The notes beneath the pieces were generated by a model. It ran no database searches and was not told the origin of the DNA. It saw nothing but the letters and a program-made list of their open reading frames with translations. From the NCBI GenBank assembly GCA_937899905.1, contig CALCCF010000049.1, positions 1 to 64,000 of the forward strand: DNA of 64,000 nt. The letters are read 5' to 3'. Both the position numbers and the translations under genes were made by a program. Positions 1-8,412 of this stretch are shown piece by piece. Within the stretch, counting starts at the first letter, position 1; every line of letters begins with the position of its first letter. Source of the stretch: an uncultured Phycisphaeraceae bacterium. GTDB lineage: Bacteria; Planctomycetota; Phycisphaerae; Phycisphaerales; UBA1924.

Positions 1-1260
1 TACGACCTCGACGTCGAGTCCACGAGCTACCTCGCCGGCCACCCCGACACCGGCGATCGCTGGACGCTCAACTTCGGCCCCCAGCACCCCGCGACCCACA
101 CCACGCTCCGGCTCGTCCTCGAGCTGGATGGCGAACGCGTCGCCCGATGCACACCCCACATCGGGTACCTCCACAGCGGCTTCGAGAAGCTGGGCGAGAC
201 GCTCGATTACAACCAATACGTGACCATCGTGTCGCGCATGAACTACCTGAGCCCCATCGCCAACGACATCGCCTGGCACCACGCCGTCGAGACGCTCTTT
301 GGCATCGAGATCACGCCCCGCTGCAAGGTCCTCCGAACGATCCTGGCCGAACTCGCACGCATCCAGGACCACTTGCTGTGCGTTGGCGCCGCCGCGCTCG
401 ATCTTGGCGCTATCACCGGCTTCCTCTACGGCTTCAACCCACGCGAGAAGATCTACGACATCATGGACTTCGTCTCCGGCCAGCGGTACCACCCCGACTG
501 GACCCGCGTCGGCGGCGCGATGCAGGACCTGCCCGACCAGGAGACCTTCCAGCGGATGGTCAAGAGCTTCTGCCACGACGACTGCCTCGTGGCGATCGGC
601 GAGATCGAGAACCTCATCGAGCGCAACCGCATCTTCATGGACCGCACCCGCGGCATCGGCATCCTCTCCAAAGAAGACGCCATCGCCTGGTCCATCTCCG
701 GCCCGCTCGCCCGCTCGGCCGGCGTCGCCCGCGACCTACGCAAGGACGCCCCCTACCTCTGCTTCGAGGACAACTGGGACGGCCAGGGGGCCGAGGCCGT
801 ACGTTTCCAGGTGCCCGTTGCCGACCAGGGCGACGTCTACACCCGCGTGCTCGTCCGCGTCGAGGAGATCAAGCAGAGCGTCAAGATCATCGATCAGCTG
901 ATTGACAACATCCCCGACGGCCCGCTCGACGCGTTCAGCGACTCGAAGATGGTCAAGCCGCCCAAGAACGAGGTCTACGGCTCCATCGAGGGCCTCATCC
1001 AGCACTTCGAGCTCATCATGAGCAACCGCGGCTGGAAGCCTCCCGTCGCCGAGGCCTACGGCGCGAACGAGACCGCCAACGGCGAGCTGGGCTACTTCAT
1101 CGTCAGCGACGGCGGCCCCCGGGCCTTCCGGGCCCGCACGCGCCCGCCGACCTTCATGAACTACGCCATCATGGCCATGATGACCGAGGGCCACATGCTG
1201 GCCGACGTCGTCGCGATCCTGGGCAGCATCAACGTGGTGGCGGCCGAGCTGGATCGGTAA
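1..1260 (+). CDS. nuoD: NADH-quinone oxidoreductase subunit D, 5'-truncated
   Basis: This is the 49-kDa-type subunit of respiratory complex I, which helps form the quinone-binding site in the peripheral arm at the inner membrane. The frame is open from the first base, so the start lies upstream; 419 residues are present. Near the visible N-terminus stand FGPQHPATH and HIGYLHSGFEK, two hallmarks of NuoD. The C-terminal part reads ELGYFIVSDGG and RARTRPPTF and ends in ELDR, the usual family end, so only the beginning is missing. The next gene is not a nuo gene, so this is probably the last nuo gene on this side of its cluster. Confidence 0.95.
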   Translation, partial: YDLDVESTSYLAGHPDTGDRWTLNFGPQHPATHTTLRLVLELDGERVARCTPHIGYLHSGFEKLGETLDYNQYVTIVSRMNYLSPIANDIAWHHAVETLFGIEITPRCKVLRTILAELARIQDHLLCVGAAALDLGAITGFLYGFNPREKIYDIMDFVSGQRYHPDWTRVGGAMQDLPDQETFQRMVKSFCHDDCLVAIGEIENLIERNRIFMDRTRGIGILSKEDAIAWSISGPLARSAGVARDLRKDAPYLCFEDNWDGQGAEAVRFQVPVADQGDVYTRVLVRVEEIKQSVKIIDQLIDNIPDGPLDAFSDSKMVKPPKNEVYGSIEGLIQHFELIMSNRGWKPPVAEAYGANETANGELGYFIVSDGGPRAFRARTRPPTFMNYAIMAMMTEGHMLADVVAILGSINVVAAELDR

Positions 1261-1296
1261 GCCGATTCGAGACAACGAATGGAGAGGGGGCTCGCG

Positions 1297-2538
1297 ATGG
1301 CTCTGGTCCGGTCGTTTGCTTTTGCTCTCGCACTGACCTTGTGCTTCTCGGCCCTCACCGGCTGCGTCTCGCATCGCCTCTACAACCAAGAGCCCGACCA
1401 GTACATCCTGACGCTCACCGCCGAAGCGGCATCGACCGAGTCGACCGAGTCTGCGGGCGCCATCGAGTACGACCTGGCCATCATCGAATTCGACGATCAC
1501 GGCACGTTCTGGAAGCGCGACCAGCTCGAGGCGGCGGTTGCGCTCATCGAGCTGCGCAACGCCGAGTCGCCCGGTGGCGTGCTCGTCATCCCCTTCGTCC
1601 ATGGCTGGAAGAACAACGCCGACCCCGAGGATCCCGACGGCGACCTCGCGCGCTTCCGCCGCCAGCTCGCCAACATCGCCGCCAGCCAGGTCGGCGACGA
1701 CGAGAAGCCCGATCGCGTGGTGGGCGTCTTCTTCGGCTGGCGCGGCGCGACGTCACGCGTCTGGCTCCAGGAGCAGCTGACCTTCTGGGACCGCCGCCGC
1801 ACCGCCGAGCGGCTGGTCTCGCTGAGCATGCGTGAGGCCATGTTCCGCATCATGTCGACCGCGCGCCAGAACCCGCGTTCGAAGTGCTTCGTCGTCGGCC
1901 ACTCGATGGGCGGCATGATCGTCGGCAAGACGCTGGCCCCCTCGCTCACGACGCTCCTCTTAGCTGGCGGCGAGGAAGGCGTGTTGATGCCCGCGGACCT
2001 CGTCGTGCTCCTCAACCCCGCGCTCGACGCGCTCGCGTCGTGGCAGTTCGTCGATCTGCTCAAGCGTTCGGGGGCGCGCCTCGAGCTGCGAGACAACGAC
2101 GGCGGCGCACGTCCCGCGCCCGGCCCGATCATCGTCTCGATCACCTCCGAGTCCGATCGAGCGACCGGCACCGCCTACCCACTGGGGCGGACGGTCTCCA
2201 GTTTGATGACCGCCTTCCGCGGCGACCACGAGGACCCCCAGCCGAGCCAGCGCTACCTCGCGACGCGTGCCGAGGGCCACGTCGACGCCCTGATCAGCCA
2301 CCGCGCGTGGGTCGGCGACGACGGCGAGGTCGTGCTCGAGCGCGTGCCCGACGCGTGGAACGACACGCCCTTCTGGATCATCCGGGTCAGCCGCGAGATC
2401 TCCGACGGCCACAGCGACCTCAACAACCCCCGCCTGGCCATCCTTATCGATCGCCTCACGCGGATGAACGACGTGTACGCGGCGGGCGTCGATACGTGGA
2501 TGATGACGGGCGACGCTTCCACAGCCGACGAGCGTTAG
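1297..2538 (+). CDS. lipoprotein with alpha/beta-hydrolase fold
   Basis: A 413-residue secreted lipoprotein. It starts with a positively charged hydrophobic signal peptide and an LTGC lipobox about 23 residues in. The middle carries GHSMGG, the nucleophile elbow of serine alpha/beta hydrolases, after a segment (FVHGWKNN) that resembles the oxyanion-hole region. An ATG at 1279 is also in frame. I chose 1297 because GAGAGGGGG ends 6 bases before it and the signal peptide then has a normal length. The substrate cannot be told; lipase, esterase and peptidase are all possible. It begins 36 bases after nuoD but has no visible link to respiration. Confidence 0.75.
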   Translation: MALVRSFAFALALTLCFSALTGCVSHRLYNQEPDQYILTLTAEAASTESTESAGAIEYDLAIIEFDDHGTFWKRDQLEAAVALIELRNAESPGGVLVIPFVHGWKNNADPEDPDGDLARFRRQLANIAASQVGDDEKPDRVVGVFFGWRGATSRVWLQEQLTFWDRRRTAERLVSLSMREAMFRIMSTARQNPRSKCFVVGHSMGGMIVGKTLAPSLTTLLLAGGEEGVLMPADLVVLLNPALDALASWQFVDLLKRSGARLELRDNDGGARPAPGPIIVSITSESDRATGTAYPLGRTVSSLMTAFRGDHEDPQPSQRYLATRAEGHVDALISHRAWVGDDGEVVLERVPDAWNDTPFWIIRVSREISDGHSDLNNPRLAILIDRLTRMNDVYAAGVDTWMMTGDASTADER

Positions 2539-2578
2539 CCGAAGCATCCCAGCACCCATCGCCGCGGTACCGTTCCCG

Positions 2579-3925
2579 GTGGGCGACTGGATCTTCACCG
2601 TCCTGACTTGGCTCCTGCTCGCCGTCGGCGTGCTCGGTCTCGCGTGGGCCCTCTTCTGGGATCGATCCCGCGGCCGCAAGCGATGCCCGAAGTGCTGGTA
2701 CGGGCTCGATGGCGTGCCGGCCGTTGGGGGCGTGACGACCTGCCCCGAGTGCGGCACGGTCGCTCGCAAGCCAAGGCAACTGCACAAGACCCGTCGGAGG
2801 CGGCGCCTCGCCCTGCTCGCGATCGTGCCGCTCGCCGGGGCGTACGCGAGCCACGCATACCCGATCGTGCGCGACCACGGCTGGTGGCGGCTAGCCCCCG
2901 ACATCGTGCTCATCGCGGCCCTGCCGCCGCACATTCCACCACCGCAGACGCCGTTCTCGCTCGTGCCACAGCGGAGCGTGAACCCTCTATTCGCCGAGGC
3001 CGAGCGCCGTTCGGGGTGTCGATCTCGCAGCGGCGGCTGGGCCGACGGCATGTGGCCGTGGGAACGCGCGCTCCTGGCACCGCGCGCCGCACGCGGACTG
3101 GAGAACGCCCAGCGCCCCGATGAGCTCCGGCTCTACGCCTGGCTCCTCGTCCTCGCCAGCGACGAACCGATCGATGCCGTCATCGATCCGAAGGACAAGC
3201 CATTGGTCATCCTGCTCGCGTCGGTGCACGCCTACGCCACCATGGACGCGTACGTCGACTTCGGCTTCAAGCAGCCGCTGGCGTCGACGTGGCCGGTTTC
3301 CGGCTCGTACTTCACAACCTCGATGCGCCGCGGCGCGGGGCTGCGGTACGACGAGCGGAAGATCGACCATTCGAGCGCGGGCACCCCGGTCGTCTACTGG
3401 CTCGCCGGCGGCATCGATCCGCAAGGCGACGCGTGGCGGTACCACTCGCTGCATTCGCTCGAGGCCAAGCCATCCAAGAACGTCGCCGAGTCGCTGGCCA
3501 ACGCGGCGAGCAAGGTCGGCCTCGACCTCTGGCCGAGCGAGCAGACGCGCTCGAACCTGCTCTTCATGAGGGATGGTTTGTCGCTGTGGGGCGTCCGGAA
3601 CGACCGGGATCGCGAGGTCTATGTGATCGAGTCTCGCCGCGCCGCGCACATGGCCGAGACGATCTACATCGATACCCAGACGCTCATGGTCCGCTACGTC
3701 CGGAACATCTACGACGAAACGACCTACTGGCCCCTCGTCGGCAAGGAGGCGGACGCCGTCATCGGTGCGTCCTGGTGGACACTCCATCCCTCCGAACCAC
3801 ATGACGCCCCGATCGTCCACATGATGCGCCGCCACGAGCCCGACCGCATCGACGACATCCGCCCGACGGACTTCACCGCGTACATCCGCCAGCAGCGTGC
3901 CAGGCAAACGCAACCGGGCGGCTGA
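2579..3925 (+). CDS. membrane protein with N-terminal zinc ribbon
   Basis: A 448-residue protein of unknown function. Residues 5-27 form a membrane helix. It is followed by a zinc ribbon of two pairs (CPKC and CPEC about 24 residues apart), then by a basic stretch and a second hydrophobic helix near residues 76-92. The long C-terminal part has no motif I recognise. Short zinc ribbons next to a membrane helix are common in planctomycete hypothetical proteins. The start is GTG with no Shine-Dalgarno sequence. TACCGT ends 5 bases before it, so the transcript may be leaderless. Confidence 0.65.
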   Translation: MGDWIFTVLTWLLLAVGVLGLAWALFWDRSRGRKRCPKCWYGLDGVPAVGGVTTCPECGTVARKPRQLHKTRRRRRLALLAIVPLAGAYASHAYPIVRDHGWWRLAPDIVLIAALPPHIPPPQTPFSLVPQRSVNPLFAEAERRSGCRSRSGGWADGMWPWERALLAPRAARGLENAQRPDELRLYAWLLVLASDEPIDAVIDPKDKPLVILLASVHAYATMDAYVDFGFKQPLASTWPVSGSYFTTSMRRGAGLRYDERKIDHSSAGTPVVYWLAGGIDPQGDAWRYHSLHSLEAKPSKNVAESLANAASKVGLDLWPSEQTRSNLLFMRDGLSLWGVRNDRDREVYVIESRRAAHMAETIYIDTQTLMVRYVRNIYDETTYWPLVGKEADAVIGASWWTLHPSEPHDAPIVHMMRRHEPDRIDDIRPTDFTAYIRQQRARQTQPGG

Positions 3926-3993
3926 GCCCCCATCCCGGAGGGCCCACCCGCCCGCGTCGTCGTGACGTGTCCTGGTGTGCTGGTGTGGCCGTC

Positions 3994-4713
3994 TCACGCA
4001 GCCTTGAGGTTGTCCGTCGGCGTGTCGTCGCCGGTGACGGTCGCCGTCTGCTGCCCCACACCCCCACCAACACCATTCCCAACCCCGAACCGCACGTTAA
4101 ACTCCGCCGCGTCGCCGCGCTGGGTGCTGCGGAAGGCGGTGATGCGGTAGGTTGCGGTGTTCAGGCCGCCGGGGATCGTCGCGTCGGTGAACTCTCGCTC
4201 GCCGGCGTTGAGGACGAAGCTGAACGCGCCCGTGCCGTCGTCCTGGCGGCTTACCTCGTAGCTCACGCCGCCGGCCGTGCCGCCCTGCGCGCCCGGGTTG
4301 TCGCACTTGAAGCGCACGCGCAGCGCGCCGGTCTGCAGGATCTCGGTCACGAACTCATACGGCGTGCCGGGCGCGGGCGTCGGCGCGGGCGCAGCTGGCT
4401 CGGGGATCTGGGCCAGCGCATAGACACTGGGATCGCCGGTGGTCTCGGCGTAGGCCTTAATGGTGGCGACGAGGCTGGTGCCCAGCTCGCGCATGGCGTC
4501 GGTGTCGGTGTGGAAGGTCAGCGTCGCCGCCTTGCTCTGGGCGCGCTGCTGGTTCGCGTCTTGCAGCGAGTTCGAGGCCGTCTGCGTGAGTCCGGTAAGG
4601 CTCGTGACCTGGGCTTCCTCTAAGCCGATCTGCGCAGCGTTGGCCTGCCAGAGGGCCAGGCGGTCGGTGAACCAGGTGATGGACTGCGCACGGCTGTTGG
4701 GGACGATCGACAT
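3994..4713 (-). CDS. hypothetical protein, possible fibronectin-III-like C-terminus
   Basis: A 239-residue protein I do not recognise by function. The N-terminal half is helical and polar, with many Gln, Ala and Asn residues and no signal peptide. An Ala-Pro-rich linker (PAAPAPTPAPG) near residue 110 leads to a beta-rich segment with YEVSRQDDG and TATYRITAFRS, which looks like a fibronectin type III fold. The start at 4713 is chosen because AAAGGA lies 8 bases upstream; the longer frame starting at 4809 lacks such a site. It stands alone between two genes on the other strand. Confidence 0.55.
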   Translation of the reverse strand: MSIVPNSRAQSITWFTDRLALWQANAAQIGLEEAQVTSLTGLTQTASNSLQDANQQRAQSKAATLTFHTDTDAMRELGTSLVATIKAYAETTGDPSVYALAQIPEPAAPAPTPAPGTPYEFVTEILQTGALRVRFKCDNPGAQGGTAGGVSYEVSRQDDGTGAFSFVLNAGEREFTDATIPGGLNTATYRITAFRSTQRGDAAEFNVRFGVGNGVGGGVGQQTATVTGDDTPTDNLKAA

Positions 4714-4972
4714 AACGGGATTCCTTTCGGTTCGGGCCGCTCGGCCCTTCGCGATGCGTACCGGCGGCGGCCCATCCGTCGCCACCGTCGTCGTCGGCAC
4801 GATCCGCACAGCCGTCGCATCGCGCCACGCCGCACAAACCTAAGAACGGTGCCAGACCGACCTTACAATCCGCACGATCGCGCCAGATAGAACGCCCGCA
4901 CGCCCACCCGCGTCCCGAAACCTCGCGCCTCGGTGGAGCCACGCGACGCGCCACGTCCGCGAACCCGGCGCC

Positions 4973-5004
4973 GATGCTCCATCAGCGCTGCCTGATGGAG
5001 CATC
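4973..5004. repeat. perfect 12-bp inverted repeat
   Basis: GATGCTCCATCA at 4973-4984 is the exact reverse complement of TGATGGAGCATC at 4993-5004, with an 8-base loop. The right arm is also the first part of tandem unit 1. No T-run follows on either side, so this is not a standard intrinsic terminator. Confidence 0.75.
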
Positions 5005-5160
5005 AGCCAGCGCTGATGGAAGGTTTGGGGCCCCTAATGGAGCATTAGGCAGCGCTAATAGAAGGTCTGGCATGCCTGATCGAGCATGAGGCAACGCGAA
5101 CATCGTGTCCGGGATGCCTGATGGAGCATCCGCGGCCGCGGATGGCGTGTCTGGGGCCGC
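4993..5160. repeat. four 42-bp tandem units, each with a small palindrome
   Basis: Units start at 4993, 5035, 5077 and 5119, exactly 42 bases apart. Each begins tNATNgagCATN. Units 1 and 4 read GATG-gag-CATC, while unit 2 reads AATG-gag-CATT, so both sides of the stem changed together. A third copy of the left arm sits about 15 bases later in units 1 and 2 (GATG, then AATA) and again follows the change. Unit 3 is the most degenerate and its stem does not pair fully. The minus frame would read as a 14-residue repeat (APSGIPD, ARSGMPD, APLGAPN), so a decayed coding repeat is an alternative. Confidence 0.7.
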
Positions 5161-5180
5161 GGGCAGAGCCCGAAATGCCC

Positions 5181-5209
5181 TTGTCATACGCCAAGGGGTC
5201 CAGTATGCT
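5181..5209 (+). promoter_or_regulatory. sigma-70-type promoter of the FG-GAP gene
   Basis: TTGTCA (5181-5186) and TATGCT (5204-5209) are separated by 17 bases. The start codon follows 22 bases later, with AGGAG in between. The next secreted-protein gene has the same -10 box and the same spacing. Confidence 0.65.
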
Positions 5210-5230
5210 GTGGCGGATAGGAGCGCCGAG

Positions 5231-6502
5231 ATGTTCTGGAGTCGTTGCGTTATAGCCGTGCCAGTCGTTGCGATCGTCGTCGTCCAGGCTTCGAGCGCCG
5301 TGGCCCAGGATTGCGACCCGGCGTCGCTCTATGGGCCCGGCGAGGGATACAGCATCAATGGCGAGCCTCGTGGCGTCGCCATCGGCGACCTTGACGGTGA
5401 TGGGCAGCCGGACGTCTTTGCGGTCGGAGACCCCTTTAGAGCGGCAGTTTTGCTCAATGATGGCGCGGGCAGGTTCGTGCTCTCGTCCACGCCGCCCGGT
5501 GGCAATCGCCCCGACGATGTGGAACTCGTGGACATCGATGGCGATGGTGACCTGGATGCGATCGCCACTTCGCTCGGGGGACAGAGCCTTGGGTTCTACC
5601 GCAATCGCGGCGATGGGACGTTCGAGGCGCCCATCTCGATCCCCAATGCCCGGAGCCCCAGAGATTTGGACATCGGTGACATTGACGGGGATGGGGATGT
5701 CGACGTCGTCGTGGCCAACTTCGTCGACGCCACGATCACCGTGCTCATCAATCTCGGCGGCGGCGTGTTCGCACCACCCAAGGCCATCCCCGTGCCCCGT
5801 GGGCCGCTCGCGATCTGTCTTGGCGACTTTGATCGTGATGGCACTCTTGATATCGCTGCGGCGGACACCGACGCCTTCATCCTCCCAGGCCTGGGAGGGG
5901 GCTTGTTTGGAGCACCCGTGGTGTACGGCATCCTCCGGGGCGTCGGAGTTATCCAAGCGGTCGACTTGAATGACGACGGATGGGCCGACCTCGCCGCCAC
6001 CGAGGTTAACGGCGTGGCGGTTCTGCTGAATGCCGGAGATGGCACCCTGCTCCGTGAGATTCGGTTCGAGGCGGGGTTTCCGGGTCGTGGCCTGGCCGTG
6101 ACCGATGCCAACGGCGATGGAACGGCCGACTTGGTTACGTCTGATCGTGAAGGCGTGAGCGTGTTCCTTAATGATGGCACCGGCTCGTTCGACCTGCCGG
6201 CTCGGGTGTATGGGTCGTTGCGCAACCCGGCGCGCATGGCCGCGGCGGATCTGGACCGAAACGGCCTCGACGAAGTCGTCGTCGCAGACTTCGGCGACTT
6301 CAGCGTTTTCGTGTTCGAGAGCCTGTGCGTGCCATGCCCGGCCGACCTTGACGGCGACGGCGAGCTGACGCTGTTCGACTTCTTGGCCTTCCAAAACCTC
6401 TTCGACGCCGGTGATCCCGCCGCCGACTTCGACGGCGATGGCCGCCTCACCCTCTTCGACTTCCTCGCCTTCCAGAACGCCTTCGACGCCGGCTGCCCGT
6501 AG
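5231..6502 (+). CDS. secreted FG-GAP beta-propeller with dockerin-like tail
   Basis: A 423-residue exported protein. Residues 1-26 are a signal peptide ending near SSAVAQD. The body holds seven calcium-loop repeats of the FG-GAP/VCBS kind (for example DLDGDGQPDVFAVGD, DIDGDGDVDVVVANF, DFDRDGTLDIAAAD, DANGDGTADLVTSD), enough for one seven-bladed propeller. The last 56 residues start CPADLDGDG, hold two DxDGDG-x-LTxFDFLAFQN repeats and end in Gly-Cys-Pro. This resembles type I dockerin repeats and probably serves attachment or sorting at the cell surface. The start at 5231 is set by AGGAG upstream and the signal peptide. Its ligand is unknown. Confidence 0.85.
   Translation: MFWSRCVIAVPVVAIVVVQASSAVAQDCDPASLYGPGEGYSINGEPRGVAIGDLDGDGQPDVFAVGDPFRAAVLLNDGAGRFVLSSTPPGGNRPDDVELVDIDGDGDLDAIATSLGGQSLGFYRNRGDGTFEAPISIPNARSPRDLDIGDIDGDGDVDVVVANFVDATITVLINLGGGVFAPPKAIPVPRGPLAICLGDFDRDGTLDIAAADTDAFILPGLGGGLFGAPVVYGILRGVGVIQAVDLNDDGWADLAATEVNGVAVLLNAGDGTLLREIRFEAGFPGRGLAVTDANGDGTADLVTSDREGVSVFLNDGTGSFDLPARVYGSLRNPARMAAADLDRNGLDEVVVADFGDFSVFVFESLCVPCPADLDGDGELTLFDFLAFQNLFDAGDPAADFDGDGRLTLFDFLAFQNAFDAGCP
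6335..6502 (+). repeat. dockerin-like tail cassette, copy 1
   Basis: This 168-base segment codes for the last 55 residues and the stop of the FG-GAP protein. It matches 7315-7482 in length and closely in sequence, including the final bases around the TAG stop. Inside each copy the two 27-residue calcium-binding repeats also resemble one another. Confidence 0.8.
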
Positions 6503-6538
6503 CACTTCCGTTGCAGCGGCTCGCGCACCCGATTGCCC

Positions 6539-6567
6539 TTGCACCGCCTCGCGGATTCCGGTATGCT
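6539..6567 (+). promoter_or_regulatory. sigma-70-type promoter of the LamG-like gene
   Basis: TTGCAC (6539-6544) and TATGCT (6562-6567) are 17 bases apart, the same layout as the promoter at 5181. AGAGGAG then precedes the ATG at 6589. Confidence 0.65.
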
Positions 6568-6588
6568 GGAGCCGAGAGGAGACCCAAG

Positions 6589-7482
6589 ATGCCCGAGATC
6601 CGCACCCGCGCGGCCCTGATCGCCGCCGCCGCGCTCATGCCGGCCACTGCGCTCGCCCAGCCGGCCGAGCCCATCCTGCACTACGACTTCGACGACGCCT
6701 CGAACCCCACGGCCAATAGCGGCACGCTCGGATCGGCCTACGACGGCGTCCTGGGCGCGGGCATCGCCTTCACGCCCTTCATGGGCGGGTTCGCCGTCAA
6801 CTTCGACGGCGTCTCGGACGAGCAGGTCCGCCCGCTCGGCGACGAGGACGCCTTCGACCTGGCCGACGGCGACTTCTCCGTCGCGGCGATCGTCGTCACG
6901 GACAACAGCGAGCCGGGCGAACCCGGCGGCCGCTTCGTCATCAACAAGGAGAAGCTCGGCAGCGAGGACGGCTGGGCCATGACGGTCCGCCGCGACGACG
7001 GCGCCGTGATCTTCGCCATCTCCGCCGACGGCGCCCTGAGCGTTGGCCTCGCGAGCGTGACTCCCGTCAACGACGGGCAGCCCCACGAGATCGTGGCCGC
7101 GCGCTCGGGCGACTTCCTCGTCCTCGCGGTCGACGGCATCGTCGAGGCGGCCGAGCCCATCCCCGCCGGCCTGGGCTCGACGGCCCAGAACAACTTCGAG
7201 CTCTCCATCGGCGGCCGCGGCCGGTTTACCGGCGGCTCAACGTCCGGGCCCAACGACGAGTTCCTGGGCACGATCGACGACGTGCGGGTCTACGACGTGG
7301 CGATCATCTCGCCGTGCCGGGCCGACCTCGACGGCGATGGCGCGCTGACCATCTTCGACTTCCTGGAGTTCCAGAACCTCTTCGACACGGGCGACCCGCG
7401 TGCCGACTTCGACGGCGATGGTGAGTTCACCATCTTCGACTTCCTGGCCTTCCAGAACGCCTTCGACGCCGGCTGCCCGTAG
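6589..7482 (+). CDS. secreted LamG-like protein with dockerin-like tail
   Basis: A 297-residue exported protein. A signal peptide of about 23 residues ends at ATALAQ. Residues about 27-240 look like a concanavalin-type LamG jelly roll: LHYDFDDASNP at the start, WAMTVRRDDG in the middle and GTIDDVRVYDVAI at the end are typical of the family. The tail is nearly identical to that of the preceding gene, with two DxDGDG loops and a terminal Gly-Cys-Pro. LamG domains often bind carbohydrate, so a surface or extracellular glycan-binding role is likely but unproven. The start is supported by AGAGGAG and by the signal peptide. Confidence 0.85.
   Translation: MPEIRTRAALIAAAALMPATALAQPAEPILHYDFDDASNPTANSGTLGSAYDGVLGAGIAFTPFMGGFAVNFDGVSDEQVRPLGDEDAFDLADGDFSVAAIVVTDNSEPGEPGGRFVINKEKLGSEDGWAMTVRRDDGAVIFAISADGALSVGLASVTPVNDGQPHEIVAARSGDFLVLAVDGIVEAAEPIPAGLGSTAQNNFELSIGGRGRFTGGSTSGPNDEFLGTIDDVRVYDVAIISPCRADLDGDGALTIFDFLEFQNLFDTGDPRADFDGDGEFTIFDFLAFQNAFDAGCP
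7315..7482 (+). repeat. dockerin-like tail cassette, copy 2
   Basis: This is the second copy of the 168-base tail-coding segment at 6335-6502. It starts at the conserved Cys codon and ends at the TAG stop. Confidence 0.8.
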
Positions 7483-7511
7483 CAGGTTGGTGAGCGTAAA
7501 CCGCTCGGGTC

Positions 7512-8279
7512 CTACGGCGTCATGCCCGCCATCGCTTCGTTCAATCCCTCGAACGTTGGCGTGTACGCCCCGCGCTGGGCCGCGAACCGCAGCGGCTCGC
7601 AGTGACTCACGATCACCTCGCCCGACTCGGGCTGCGACTCGAGGATTTGCATCGCCTCGGCGATGAACTCGTCCAGCGGCATGGCCCGTGGGTCGCTCGC
7701 TTGCGACTCGCCCGTGAGGTGCGTCTGGACGTAGGGCGGGGCCAGCTCGATGACCTCGATGTTCGAGCCCCGCAGCTGGTAGCGCATCGACTCGGTGTAC
7801 GAGTGTAGCGCGGCCTTAGTCGCCGAATACGTCGGCGCGTTGGTCAGCGGCACGAACGCGAGGCCGCTGGTCACGTTCATGACCACCGCCTTCTCCTGCT
7901 TGCGCAGCGTTGGCAACAGCGCGTCGGTCAGGCGGATCGGCCCGAGCAGGTTCGTCGTGATCGTGTCCTCGGCGGCCTGCGTACCCCCACCACCATCGAA
8001 GCTCTCCCAGCCCATGATGCCCGCGTTGTTGATCAGGACGTTCACGGCCGGTTGCTTAGTGACCAGCTCATCCGTGAATCGCTGGATGTCTGCGGGATCG
8101 GCAACATCCAGGGTCATCGCCTCGATGCCCGGGTTCGCCGCGACCGTGCCCTCCAGCCGCTCGCGCGACCGCCCGGAGATGATGACCGTGTTTCCAAGCT
8201 TGTGGAAGGCCTCGGCCAGCCCTCGGCCGATGCCCGAGCCGCCGCCGGTGATGAGGATGGTGTTTCCGGTCATGTCCAT
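7512..8279 (-). CDS. short-chain dehydrogenase/reductase, DltE-like
   Basis: A 255-residue cytosolic NAD(P)-dependent oxidoreductase of the classical SDR family. It shows the Rossmann glycine motif TGGGSGIGRG near residue 12, the structural NNAG motif, the catalytic Ser in VVMNVTSG and the YSATK catalytic pair. The N-terminal sequence resembles the DltE group, but no dlt genes are nearby, so a role in D-alanylation is not supported. I chose the start at 8279 because GGGAGAG lies about 6 bases upstream. It is transcribed away from tpiA, and the 133 bases between them must hold both promoters. Confidence 0.85.
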   Translation of the reverse strand: MDMTGNTILITGGGSGIGRGLAEAFHKLGNTVIISGRSRERLEGTVAANPGIEAMTLDVADPADIQRFTDELVTKQPAVNVLINNAGIMGWESFDGGGGTQAAEDTITTNLLGPIRLTDALLPTLRKQEKAVVMNVTSGLAFVPLTNAPTYSATKAALHSYTESMRYQLRGSNIEVIELAPPYVQTHLTGESQASDPRAMPLDEFIAEAMQILESQPESGEVIVSHCEPLRFAAQRGAYTPTFEGLNEAMAGMTP

Positions 8280-8412
8280 GGTGTGCTCTCCCTGCAGTGT
8301 GTAGACCTTCGATCCGCGGACGCGATGGCAGGCAAAGCTGCCGCGACCCAGCACTATTCAATGCACTGGGCCTCGGAGCGAACTTCGCGGCCGAATCCGC
8401 GTAGGGTTGCCC

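Larger units (their letters stand above)
4714..5230. other. 517-base non-coding region with hairpin repeats
   Basis: No convincing gene lies between the divergently oriented genes at 3994-4713 and 5231-6502. The left part, 4714 to about 4970, shows nothing I can name. The right part holds a perfect 12-bp inverted repeat, four 42-bp tandem units and a sigma-70-type promoter, each listed separately. Confidence 0.6.

Noticed and set aside
736-1602. Minus-strand frame opposite nuoD and the lipoprotein hydrolase
   Set aside because: It is antisense to two well-supported genes and has no recognisable domain.
4993-5160. CRISPR array
   Set aside because: The units are directly joined with no variable spacers, and no cas gene is near.
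4840-5187. A 115-residue minus-strand frame with 14-residue repeats
   Set aside because: It runs through the 42-bp hairpin units and overlaps the -35 box of the FG-GAP gene. It has no ribosome site and its composition is dominated by the repeat.
7483-7511. Terminator between the LamG-like gene and the SDR gene
   Set aside because: Only a 5-bp stem (GAGCG and CGCTC) is present, with no T-run.
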